Source: an uncultured Clostridia bacterium | GTDB taxonomy: Bacteria > Bacillota > Clostridia > Lutisporales > Lutisporaceae | Assembly (NCBI GenBank): GCA_937930535.1 | Contig: CALGKJ010000008.1 | Span: 1-64,000 of the forward strand | Direction of reading: 5' to 3' | DNA length: 64,000 nucleotides | In this document: positions 1 to 9,044 of the stretch, piece after piece | Position numbering within the stretch: position 1 is the stretch's first letter | How the letters are laid out: each line of letters starts with the position of its first letter | Made by a program: the position numbers and the translations under genes | Notes under the pieces: generated by a model | Databases searched by the model: none | Told to the model about the DNA's origin: nothing | The model's input: the letters and a program-made list of their open reading frames with translations, nothing else

Positions 1-307
1 ACATATCATTCATAGGACAGTATACTATATCATCGGGATTTTCTGGATCCTTTTTCCAAGAGGTTGTGGGCATATCCTTGACAAGCTTATAGGTTTCGGC
101 ATTTATTTCAAGACCTCTTTCTTCTGCTTCCTCCTTCATTCGAGCTGCTCTGGACTCACCAAATTTAGTAATAGCATTTATTACTGCTTCTTTACCCTTT
201 TCTTCCCCCAGATTATCTATCATTTCCTTAGCCATAAAATAATATAGCTCAGCCATAAGCTTAGCCATAATTCCAATGGGTTCGTCTGTACTTCTGATTA
301 TACTCAT
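1..307 (-). CDS. L-2-amino-thiazoline-4-carboxylic acid hydrolase-like protein (partial, runs off window start)
   Basis: Reverse-strand reading from ATG at 307, preceded by GGAGG: MSIIRSTDEPIGIMAKLMAELYYFMAKEMIDNLGEEKGKEAVINAITKFGESRAARMKEEAEERGLEINAETYKLVKDMPTTSW...; resembles the ATC-hydrolase family. Confidence 0.55.
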   Translation of the reverse strand, partial: MSIIRSTDEPIGIMAKLMAELYYFMAKEMIDNLGEEKGKEAVINAITKFGESRAARMKEEAEERGLEINAETYKLVKDMPTTSWKKDPENPDDIVYCPMNDM

Positions 308-526
308 ATATAAACCTCCCTTAATGCATTCGCTTATATTATTGATTATAATACATTTTCAGGAAAATATAAAGAACTGTACCATGGATAGGTAATTTAT
401 GTGTATATAGAAGCTGGATAAGGGAATTTGAAATTATCAGCAGGGATTATTATGGTCAGGATAGAATTTAATGAATGATGAGTTATTTAATCTTATACTA
501 TATTAAAATAAGGGAGGTTACCACCA

Positions 527-1978
527 TTGAACCACTATTATCTAAAATCTGATGCATTAACTGGTGGTGTTATTACTAGGATTCTTGAAGATAGCTGGAG
601 ACAAAAATCTACTGTATCAAAACAAGACTTAAAAGCCCTTCATCAGGTATTCAGTGATAACGATATGTTTAATGAGGTGGCAGAGAATATTTATGTACCA
701 GTTTCTGCTGAAAAAGAGGAATTAGAAGAAAAATTGGTTAAAGGCATTATTGCCCATCTTGAACGTGGAAAAAAAGAGCCGGAAAATAAGCTAAACCATG
801 TTAAGCTGTTTCCAAAAAACGGTTTTATCTTAAAGGATGGCATATATGGCTCTGCTTTTGGCAGATTTAATTATATATATCGTTCAAAAGGGATTAGGAT
901 TTATTGGTTTGAATCTGGAGATATCGAATATAGAGCAGTTTATGCAACAATTAACGAATATGGCTTTCAATATGCTGCTGAAGAGGTTGACGGCTGTAAT
1001 ATTTTTGATGATTTAGATTTAAGTGACATCTCATGTTCGCCATTGGAGGAAGCCTTTGGAACAGGGGAAATATTGATTTCCAATCTGGTTAAAATCAAGG
1101 AGGACTTTATACGTGATTATCCCATTGAATACCTGTTATATCCGCCAGACGTTGATAAGCTATCTTCATTTTCAATACAAGTACGGGAGCAAATTTGGGA
1201 TGCTATTATAGAACTAATTAAAGAATTAGCACTGGATTATAACAATGACAAGGAAGGTCTTCTGTGCTATCTTATAGAGTTTATGGAAAGTCAGGAAATA
1301 CAGCCTAGTGCTTATCATGTAATCGAATTATTTGATTTTTATAGGGAAAACCAGTCAAAAATTAATGAAAAAGAGTTTTTCAAAATGATGTCTATAGTAC
1401 GTCAAAGCAGTACACCCGAAGGCCTGCCTTTACCCCCTGTTAACGCAGAGGAGCTTATAAAGGAATTAGAAGCAATACCAGAGGGCACAGAAAATGCTAA
1501 TGCATACCATGATTTGATATTCAGATGTCTAAGCATTATTTTTGACCGCAGTTTAAAACGGGGGAAAAAAGAAGTACCTATGAATGAGGGTAGAAAAAGA
1601 GTAGATATAGTTTTTGATAATCGTGATACCACTGGATTTTTTGCACATATAAGATATCAGAATAATATTCCATGCCCCAAAATTCTTATAGAATGCAAAA
1701 ACTATTCTAGTGATCCCAAAAACCCCGAAGTTGATCAACTGCTTGGCAGGTTTGGAGATCTTACTGGCAGATTCGGCTTTCTCGTTTGCCGCAAGATTGA
1801 AGATGACAAGCTGCTGTTAAAGCGGTGCAGAGATGCGGTATATCATCGCAGGGACTTTGTTATATGCCTTGAGGATAAAGATATCAAGGCATTACTGAAA
1901 TTGAAGGAAACCTCTGATGAAGAAGGCATAATGGAATACCTGTTATACAAAATGGATCGTCTGATCCTTAATAGTTAG
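527..1978 (+). CDS. Protein with C-terminal PD-(D/E)XK restriction-endonuclease-like domain
   Basis: ORF of 483 aa, TTG start after GGGAGG; C-terminal RVDIVFDNRD...PKILIECKNY matches a D...ExK nuclease core. Confidence 0.55.
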   Translation: MNHYYLKSDALTGGVITRILEDSWRQKSTVSKQDLKALHQVFSDNDMFNEVAENIYVPVSAEKEELEEKLVKGIIAHLERGKKEPENKLNHVKLFPKNGFILKDGIYGSAFGRFNYIYRSKGIRIYWFESGDIEYRAVYATINEYGFQYAAEEVDGCNIFDDLDLSDISCSPLEEAFGTGEILISNLVKIKEDFIRDYPIEYLLYPPDVDKLSSFSIQVREQIWDAIIELIKELALDYNNDKEGLLCYLIEFMESQEIQPSAYHVIELFDFYRENQSKINEKEFFKMMSIVRQSSTPEGLPLPPVNAEELIKELEAIPEGTENANAYHDLIFRCLSIIFDRSLKRGKKEVPMNEGRKRVDIVFDNRDTTGFFAHIRYQNNIPCPKILIECKNYSSDPKNPEVDQLLGRFGDLTGRFGFLVCRKIEDDKLLLKRCRDAVYHRRDFVICLEDKDIKALLKLKETSDEEGIMEYLLYKMDRLILNS

Positions 1979-1985
1979 TAGTATA

Positions 1986-2026
1986 AAGTCTGTGATATGA
2001 GCAATCACAGACTTCTAATTTTTTTA
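1986..2026 (+). terminator. Rho-independent terminator
   Basis: AAGTCTGTGAT...ATCACAGACTT stem followed by a T-run. Confidence 0.8.
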
Positions 2027-2224
2027 TAAACTTTTAGTGGCTGGTTGTATAAAAATGCATGGCTTTAAGCCGATGCGAGAGTACTTTTAACAATTGTGTC
2101 ACTTTTACATAATGACATATGTTCGTTTCTTATCCTTGAGTTGCCTTGGGTTACAACGTATAATGAAGTTGATAATATTATTGAGGCATGCCATCAAAAT
2201 GAAAATAAAGGAGGAAGTATAAAT

Positions 2225-3634
2225 ATGTCAACAGCTCCGGTTACATCTGGAAATAAGGTTAAAGAATCAATACAAAGATTCGGCCGATTTTTTAGTGGAA
2301 TGATACTGCCTAATATTGGTGCTTTCATAGCATGGGGACTTATAACTGCATTATTCATAGGTCCGGGATGGATGCCAAATGAAAAGCTTGCAACAATGGT
2401 AGGGCCAATGCTGAAAGCATTGCTGCCTATCTTAATCGGATATACAGGCGGCAGAATGGTTGGAGGTCAGCGAGGTGCTGTAGTAGGTGCTGTTGCAACC
2501 TTCGGTATAATGATTGGCTCAGGCGGAGACAAGAACCTGGCAGATGGAACTCCAATGCTGTTAGGAGCAATGCTGGTAGGTCCTTTAGGCGGATACATAA
2601 TCAAGAAGCTTGAAAAGGCATTGCAGGGTAAAATACCTGCTGGTTTTGAAATGCTTGTTAATAACCTAACAGACGGCGTGATAGGTATGCTTTTAGCATG
2701 TGCAGGTCTGCTTGCCTTTGGACCAATAGTTGTTGCGGCAACTAATGCCTTTGGTAACTTTGTAAAGGCCATTGTCGAAGCAGGTTTGCTTCCATTAAGC
2801 AGCTTGGCAATAGAGCCGGCCAAAATACTATTTCTAAACAATGCTATAAATCATGGAGTTCTCACTCCTCTGGGAGTAGAACAAGTTGCAGAGCTGGGAA
2901 AATCTATATTCTTCATGCTGGAGTCAAACCCTGGACCTGGACTTGGAATTTTACTTGCATATTTTGTGTTTTCAAAGGGTGTAGCAAAACAATCTTCGCC
3001 TGCTGCAATACTCATACACTTCTTTGGCGGAATACATGAAATATACTTCCCATTTGTGCTTATGAACCCAATAATGCTGTTAGCAGTAATAGCTGGCGGA
3101 ATGTCTGGAGTATTGACCTTCTCAATGCTGGGAGCAGGTCTTGTAGGACCACCTGCACCAGGAAGCATAATAATGTATCTTGCAATGACACCAAAGGGAG
3201 GACTTTTCCCTGTGTTAGCAGGAGTACTGGTATCTACAGCAGTATCCTTCTTGGTAGGAGCAGTGCTGATAAAAAGATCAAAAGAGTTCTCAGGTAAGGA
3301 ATTAAGCGATGCGCAAGCTACGGTCAAAGATCTTAAGGCAGCAAGCAAAAAAGTTGCAGCAAGTATAAACAGAATAGTTTTTGCATGCGATGCAGGAATG
3401 GGCTCAAGTGCAATGGGTGCAACAACACTTAGAAACAGAATTAAGAAGATGGGACTGAATGTAGAAGTAGAGCATTGTGCAATAGATGATATTCCGCAAA
3501 ACGCACAGCTTGTTATTACCCATGAAAGCTTAAGCGGAAGAGCTAGAAGTGTAGCACCTCAGGCAGAGCTCTATACTATAACAAACTTTATGGACGGAAA
3601 GCAATATGAAGAATTGCTAAAGCGATTGGCATAA
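2225..3634 (+). CDS. mtlA: PTS mannitol transporter subunit IICB
   Basis: ORF track starts at 2096, but ATG at 2225 follows AAAGGAGG and gives MSTAPVTSGNKVKESIQRFGRFFSGMILPNIGAFIAWGLITALF; EIIB Cys motif FACDAGMGSSAMGA. Confidence 0.9.
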   Translation: MSTAPVTSGNKVKESIQRFGRFFSGMILPNIGAFIAWGLITALFIGPGWMPNEKLATMVGPMLKALLPILIGYTGGRMVGGQRGAVVGAVATFGIMIGSGGDKNLADGTPMLLGAMLVGPLGGYIIKKLEKALQGKIPAGFEMLVNNLTDGVIGMLLACAGLLAFGPIVVAATNAFGNFVKAIVEAGLLPLSSLAIEPAKILFLNNAINHGVLTPLGVEQVAELGKSIFFMLESNPGPGLGILLAYFVFSKGVAKQSSPAAILIHFFGGIHEIYFPFVLMNPIMLLAVIAGGMSGVLTFSMLGAGLVGPPAPGSIIMYLAMTPKGGLFPVLAGVLVSTAVSFLVGAVLIKRSKEFSGKELSDAQATVKDLKAASKKVAASINRIVFACDAGMGSSAMGATTLRNRIKKMGLNVEVEHCAIDDIPQNAQLVITHESLSGRARSVAPQAELYTITNFMDGKQYEELLKRLA

Positions 3635-3711
3635 CTATTAACAGAACCATAGATAACTATAGACATAACTATAGTCATACACTGATATTGTTTGAAAGGC
3701 AGTGGTTATTT

Positions 3712-5781
3712 GTGAAAATCAGTCCTAGAACAAAAGAAATACTAAAAATTCTCTGTCAGCAGGACGTATATATAACCATTGAAAGCATATCACAGCAGTT
3801 GGAAGTAAGCTCCCGTACGGTATTACGGGAGCTCCAGCCTGTTGAAAGGTGGCTGGAATCAAACGGATATGCACTAGAAAAGAAAAAAGGCACTGGTATT
3901 ATGTTAAAGGTCAGTAATATCGAGCGGGAGATAATCCTCAAGCTGCTTAAGGCTGAAAAGACTAATAAATTTTACGCACCAGAAGAACGTCAGACAATAA
4001 TTTTGGGAGAATTGCTTTTAAAGCAAAGGGTGTTAAAGGCAATGTACTTTAACAGCCTGTTTAATGTCACTGATGGAACAATCAGCAGTGATTTGGATAA
4101 AGCGGAGAAATGGCTGGCAAGATACAGCTTGAAGCTTATACGCAGACCGGGTTTGGGAGCTTATATATCAGGTAATGAAAAGGATATAAGGTGCGCTATT
4201 GCTGACTTGTTGTATGAGCAGGCTTCCCACTCACAAATTATGAACTTTGTGAGTGGAAAGAATGAAGCCTTGCAAAGTCAGATTTGGAGATTTATAGATA
4301 AGGATATAGCTGCTGCCTTAAAGGATTTTCTTAATAGAGCGGAGTTTTTACTTGGATATCAACTGGCAGATGATGCCTACTCGGCGTTGGCAATACATCT
4401 TGCAATAGCATTACAGCGAATACGAAGCAACGAAAAAATTTATTTAGAGCCGAGTTTTCTAAAAGAGCTTCAAAATAGCCGGGAATATAGAGTCGCCTCT
4501 GAATTGTTAGGGAAGGCTGCCTCAGCCTTAAAGCTTGATATACCTGCCCTTGAGATTGGCTATATTGCCATGTATTTAAAGGGCTGTAAAAAGAGTAATG
4601 CACATCAGCAAGAGGACTTGGCAGAGGACTTAAAACTTACCATGCTTGTCAAAAAGATGATTCAGATCGCACAGCTTGAGACAGGCTGCTATATGGAAGA
4701 AAATGAAAAATTGCTTTTAGGCTTGGTAAGGCATTTAGGCACAGCAATAAGCAGAATAAAAATGAACATGAATATACGCAATCCCCTTTTAGAGGAAATA
4801 AAGATTCATTACCCTGACTTGTATAATGCTGCTGAAAAATGCGTTACTGTAGTTAATGAGCTTGAGAATATAAATGTACCTGATTCAGAAATCGCATACA
4901 TTGCCATGCATCTTGGAGCAGTATTGGAGAATAGCAAAAACAAATACAGTACTTTTAATATAGCCATAGCATGTACTAGCGGAATAGGAACCTCAAGGCT
5001 TCTTGCCAGCAGATTGGAAAAGGAATTTAATAATCTGTTGGTAGTAGAAACCATATCTACAATTAATCCTGATGAAGATATTTTGAAGGAAAGAGGAATA
5101 GACTTTGTAGTCTCAACAGTACCTATTCCAAATTGTGAGCTTCCTGTTGTGGTGGTTAACCCACTCTTAATGATGGAAGATAAAAAGAAACTAGAAGAAT
5201 TTATAAAGCGTACTCAAACAGAAATCAGCAGAAAAAAGAGTCTGCCAAATACAAGTATTCAACTTAAAGACAGGTTGCAGCTACTGAATGTCTGCAACGA
5301 AAAAATTATGCAGGCATTGGATAATTTTGAGGTAATACAAAATATATGTGTGGATAACGTTGACACATTGATTGCTGCGGTAAGCCAAATAATACACAAG
5401 GATTCAGGGTTGATAGAGCAATTAGCGTCAGACTTAAAAAAGAGAGAAATGCAGGGAAGCGTACTGTTGGAGCAAAAAGGAATAATGCTTCTGCACTGCC
5501 GCACCCATACTATAAATGATATATATTTCAAGATCATCAGATTGGCAAATCCGCTGTACATTACAGATTCTAATAAAAGCATAGTAAAAATCTGTAATGT
5601 TGCACTAATGGTGGCACCTACTGAGGCACCAAAGGTAGCTATCAGAGTTTTAAGCGAGATTACAAGGGCATTAGTAGAAGATGATGATTTTGTCACATCT
5701 ATAAAAGAGGACTCTCAGGATAAGGTCTATAATAAGCTCAGTTTTATACTTTATCAGTTCTATAGAGAGCAAACTTCATAG
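3712..5781 (+). CDS. mtlR: BglG/MtlR-type PTS-regulated transcriptional activator (HTH, PRD, EIIB-like, EIIA-like)
   Basis: N-terminal HTH (YITIESISQQLEVSSRTVLREL), two PRD-like blocks, EIIB-like IACTSGIGTSRLLASRLEKEF and C-terminal EIIA-like region; position between mtlA and the EIIA gene. ORF opens at 3688; GTG 3712 is a likely start. Confidence 0.85.
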   Translation: MKISPRTKEILKILCQQDVYITIESISQQLEVSSRTVLRELQPVERWLESNGYALEKKKGTGIMLKVSNIEREIILKLLKAEKTNKFYAPEERQTIILGELLLKQRVLKAMYFNSLFNVTDGTISSDLDKAEKWLARYSLKLIRRPGLGAYISGNEKDIRCAIADLLYEQASHSQIMNFVSGKNEALQSQIWRFIDKDIAAALKDFLNRAEFLLGYQLADDAYSALAIHLAIALQRIRSNEKIYLEPSFLKELQNSREYRVASELLGKAASALKLDIPALEIGYIAMYLKGCKKSNAHQQEDLAEDLKLTMLVKKMIQIAQLETGCYMEENEKLLLGLVRHLGTAISRIKMNMNIRNPLLEEIKIHYPDLYNAAEKCVTVVNELENINVPDSEIAYIAMHLGAVLENSKNKYSTFNIAIACTSGIGTSRLLASRLEKEFNNLLVVETISTINPDEDILKERGIDFVVSTVPIPNCELPVVVVNPLLMMEDKKKLEEFIKRTQTEISRKKSLPNTSIQLKDRLQLLNVCNEKIMQALDNFEVIQNICVDNVDTLIAAVSQIIHKDSGLIEQLASDLKKREMQGSVLLEQKGIMLLHCRTHTINDIYFKIIRLANPLYITDSNKSIVKICNVALMVAPTEAPKVAIRVLSEITRALVEDDDFVTSIKEDSQDKVYNKLSFILYQFYREQTS

Positions 5782-5856
5782 CTGCAATTTTGCGGTTTGC
5801 GCTCATGAATATTTTACCAGATAAACACATGGGTATTGGCATTAGGAGGTGCTGTT

Positions 5857-6393
5857 ATGAAATTAAAAAACTTATTTAAGCTTGGTCGAGCCACAGAAGA
5901 AAAAGCTGCAAATGACAAAGGGGCAAATAATTCTGTTGAGAAGACCTGTATTGAAGAAAAACAGATTCTCAAAAAAGAAAATATCAAGCTGGGATTGAAG
6001 ACAATAAGCAAGACGGAAGCTATAATGCTTGCTGGAAGTCTTTTAGTTAATGGAGGATATGTTGATGAAAGCTATATAGATGCAATGCTCCAAAGAGAGG
6101 AAGACTTATCCACATATATAGGAAATGGTGTATCTATACCTCACGGAGTCAATGAAGCAAAGGCAAGCATTAAAAAGACGGGGATTGCTGTTTTGCAATT
6201 TCCCGAGGGTGTTGATTTCGGAGAGGGTACGGCATATCTGGTTATTGGAATTGCAGGAGTAGGAAAAGAGCATTTATCTATACTTTCAAATCTTGCTGTA
6301 ATTATGGACGAAGAAGAAATTGCAGAAGAATTAAAAACAACAAGAGATGTTGAATATGTTCAAGAGCTGTTTACTGGCGGAATAAAGCTGTAG
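5857..6393 (+). CDS. mtlF: PTS mannitol-type EIIA component
   Basis: EIIA active-site context NGVSIPHGVNEAKASIKKTGIAVLQFPEGVDFGEG; ATG at 5857 after AGGAGG. Confidence 0.85.
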   Translation: MKLKNLFKLGRATEEKAANDKGANNSVEKTCIEEKQILKKENIKLGLKTISKTEAIMLAGSLLVNGGYVDESYIDAMLQREEDLSTYIGNGVSIPHGVNEAKASIKKTGIAVLQFPEGVDFGEGTAYLVIGIAGVGKEHLSILSNLAVIMDEEEIAEELKTTRDVEYVQELFTGGIKL

Positions 6394-6405
6394 AGGAGCG
6401 ATATT

Positions 6406-7341
6406 ATGATTATAACAGTTACACTGAATCCTGCCATAGACAAAACAGTCATAGTGGAAGACTTGAAGCTGGGAGAAGTCAACAGGGTTTCCAGAGTCCA
6501 TATGGATGCAGGGGGCAAGGGAATAAATGTGTCCAAAATGATAAAAAATCTGGGAGAAGAAAGTCTGGCAACAGGCATAATAGCCGGTAATACAGGCTTG
6601 TTTATAAAAGAGCAGCTCAACATTATGAAAATAAAAAATGATTTTGTAGAAATAGATGGAAATACAAGAACTAATATAAAGCTAGTAGATATTGTTAATA
6701 ACATGCATACAGATATCAATGAGCCAGGAATGGAAATACCGCAAAGTGCACTAGAGCAGATTGAAGGAAAAATACTCAGCAGGATTCAAGAAAAGGATGT
6801 ATTGATACTGTCAGGAAGCATTCCCCGAAATGTAGGAAAAGATATATACGGCAGATGGATACGTATGGCAAAGGATAAAGGAGCCATCACCATACTGGAT
6901 GCCGAGGGTGAACTACTAAAGAATGGTGTCAATGAAGCACCTTATATAGTAAAACCTAACTTGCATGAATTGGAAGGACTTTTAAATAAAAAGTTATATG
7001 ATGTTGATGAAATAGTAAAATCGGTACAAGGTCTTCTTAGTAAAGGCATTAAGCTTGTAGCTGTATCTATGGGTGAACAGGGAAGTGTCTTTGTAACTGA
7101 AGAAAAGGCACTGATCGCCAAGGCTGAAAGGGTGGAAGTAAAAAGCACAGTTGGCGCAGGGGATTCTATAGTAGGGGCATTGGCATATGCCGTAGCCAAG
7201 GGTATGGATTTGGAAAAAAGTGCTCGTTTGGCTGTTGCCGCTGCTACAGCCAGTGTTTCAAACGATGGAACCATAATGGGAACCTTGGAACAAACGGAAT
7301 TTTGGAAAAGTAAAATCAGCATAACTGAATATATCAAGTAG
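6406..7341 (+). CDS. PfkB-family hexose kinase, 1-phosphofructokinase-like
   Basis: MIITVTLNPAIDKTVIVEDLKLGEVNRVSRVHMDAGGKGINVSKMIKNLG and VGAGDSIVGAL signatures. Confidence 0.85.
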   Translation: MIITVTLNPAIDKTVIVEDLKLGEVNRVSRVHMDAGGKGINVSKMIKNLGEESLATGIIAGNTGLFIKEQLNIMKIKNDFVEIDGNTRTNIKLVDIVNNMHTDINEPGMEIPQSALEQIEGKILSRIQEKDVLILSGSIPRNVGKDIYGRWIRMAKDKGAITILDAEGELLKNGVNEAPYIVKPNLHELEGLLNKKLYDVDEIVKSVQGLLSKGIKLVAVSMGEQGSVFVTEEKALIAKAERVEVKSTVGAGDSIVGALAYAVAKGMDLEKSARLAVAAATASVSNDGTIMGTLEQTEFWKSKISITEYIK

Positions 7342-7455
7342 AAGAGGTATAGGAGAGAGAGTTGAAAGAAATTAGAAATATATGTGAAAGGGGTGACGAG
7401 TCCATGCAATTTCTTACATTACGTTTTGCGCAGAATACAGAGCATGGACATAAAT

Positions 7456-8721
7456 ATGAAAACAAGAGCAGTAAGATTATACGGCGTAAATGATTTGAGG
7501 CTTGAAGAATTTGAACTGCCTGAGATAAAAGACGATGAGATACTGGCAAGAGTGGTTTCTGACAGCATATGCATGTCTACCTACAAGGCAGTAATACAAG
7601 GTACAAAGCATAAGCGTGTGCCAGAGGATATTGCAGTCAATCCGGTTATAACAGGACATGAATTTGCAGGAGTAATTGAAGCTGTAGGGAAGGATTGGAA
7701 GCATCAGTTTGAGGCAGGGCAAAAATTTGCAGTACAGCCAGCCCTTAATTATAAAGGAAGTCCATATGCCCCCGGATATTCATTTAAATATTTTGGTGGC
7801 AATGCTACCTATATAATAATTCCCAGAGAGGTTATGGAGCTTGGGTTTCTTCTCAATTATGAGGGAAGGGGCTTTTATGAAGCCTCACTGGCTGAACCAA
7901 TGTCCTGCATAATTGGCGGTTTTCACTCTAATTATCATACAGAAACAGGAAAATATGTACATAATATGGGTATTATAAAGGGTGGAAATATGGCTCTGTT
8001 GGCTGGAGCGGGCCCTATGGGCTTGGGGGCTATAGATTATGCAATAAATTGCGACCGTAAGCCGGGGCTTTTGGTTGTAACAGATATAGACGATACAAGA
8101 CTTCAAAGAGCTGAACAGCTATTTTCTATAGAAGCAGCAAAAGCAAAGGGTGTTGAGCTGAAATTTATTAATACAAAAAAATGTGAGAATATAGTTGAAA
8201 TATTAAAAGATATAACAGGCGGCAAAGGCTATGATGATGTTTTTGTTTATGCACCAGTAAGCTCACTTATTGAGCAGGCAGATGCAATACTTGGGAAGGA
8301 CGGCTGCATGAATTTCTTTGCAGGTCCTACAGACACCAATTTTAAAGCACAAGTAAATTTCTACAATGTTCACTATTCACCAACTCACATTATGGGCTCA
8401 ACCGGAGGAAATGCAGATGATATGAGGGAGTCACTGGATATGTGTGCAAAGGGACTTATTAATCCCGCAGTAATGCTTACTCATATTGGGGGTATAGACA
8501 GCGTTATTGATACAACACTGAATCTGCCCAATATACCCGGCAGCAAGAAGCTTATTTATTCGGGAATCAATATGGAATTAACCGCTATTGACGAATTCGC
8601 AGAAAAAGGCAAGAATGATCCATTTTTCGCAGGCTTAGCAGAGATTACTGCTGCTAATAAAGGCTTATGGTCTGCCGAAGCAGAGGAATACCTGCTAAAG
8701 CACAAGCAAGAGAAGTATTAA
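7456..8721 (+). CDS. Zn-dependent medium-chain alcohol dehydrogenase, L-sorbose-1-phosphate reductase (SorE)-like
   Basis: MKTRAVRLYGVNDLRLEEFELPEIKDDEILARVVSDSICMSTYK...ITGHEFAGVIEAVG... NAD-binding GAGPMGLGA. ORF opens at 7384; conserved start probably 7444 or 7456. Confidence 0.8.
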   Translation: MKTRAVRLYGVNDLRLEEFELPEIKDDEILARVVSDSICMSTYKAVIQGTKHKRVPEDIAVNPVITGHEFAGVIEAVGKDWKHQFEAGQKFAVQPALNYKGSPYAPGYSFKYFGGNATYIIIPREVMELGFLLNYEGRGFYEASLAEPMSCIIGGFHSNYHTETGKYVHNMGIIKGGNMALLAGAGPMGLGAIDYAINCDRKPGLLVVTDIDDTRLQRAEQLFSIEAAKAKGVELKFINTKKCENIVEILKDITGGKGYDDVFVYAPVSSLIEQADAILGKDGCMNFFAGPTDTNFKAQVNFYNVHYSPTHIMGSTGGNADDMRESLDMCAKGLINPAVMLTHIGGIDSVIDTTLNLPNIPGSKKLIYSGINMELTAIDEFAEKGKNDPFFAGLAEITAANKGLWSAEAEEYLLKHKQEKY

Positions 8722-8747
8722 AAAAAAGCGAAAGGGTGAAATAGAAT

Positions 8748-9020
8748 ATGAAGGAAGCTACTATAGTACTAAATACAAAGGAAGGTCTGCATGCAAGACC
8801 GGCAGGGATTTTTGCAAAAGCTGCTTCAAAGGTAAAATCCAATATAAAAATCTACAAAAATGATGATATGCAGAATGCTTACAATCCTAAAAGTATATTA
8901 TCCGTACTTAGTATGGGCGCACAAAAAGGTGATAAGCTAACCCTTGTTTTAGAGGGTGAGGACGAGGAAACAGCAATTATGGAGCTTAAGAATCTTCTGG
9001 AAACTGATCTGGATGAATAG
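8748..9020 (+). CDS. PTS phosphocarrier protein HPr
   Basis: 90 aa with GLHARPAG (His15) and NPKSILSVLSMGA (Ser46 region). Confidence 0.92.
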   Translation: MKEATIVLNTKEGLHARPAGIFAKAASKVKSNIKIYKNDDMQNAYNPKSILSVLSMGAQKGDKLTLVLEGEDEETAIMELKNLLETDLDE

Positions 9021-9044
9021 TTATTAATAAGGAGGAGTATCACG

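Noticed and set aside
2096-2224. Extended N terminus of the mtlA ORF (TTG/MSLLHNDICSFL...)
   Set aside because: A strong Shine-Dalgarno and the conserved MtlA N terminus start at ATG 2225.
7405-7494. Small ORF MQFLTLRFAQNTEHGHKYENKSSKIIRRK overlapping the dehydrogenase start, considered as a leader peptide
   Set aside because: It has a plausible RBS but no repeated regulatory codons or attenuator, and its overlap may be coincidental; insufficient support.
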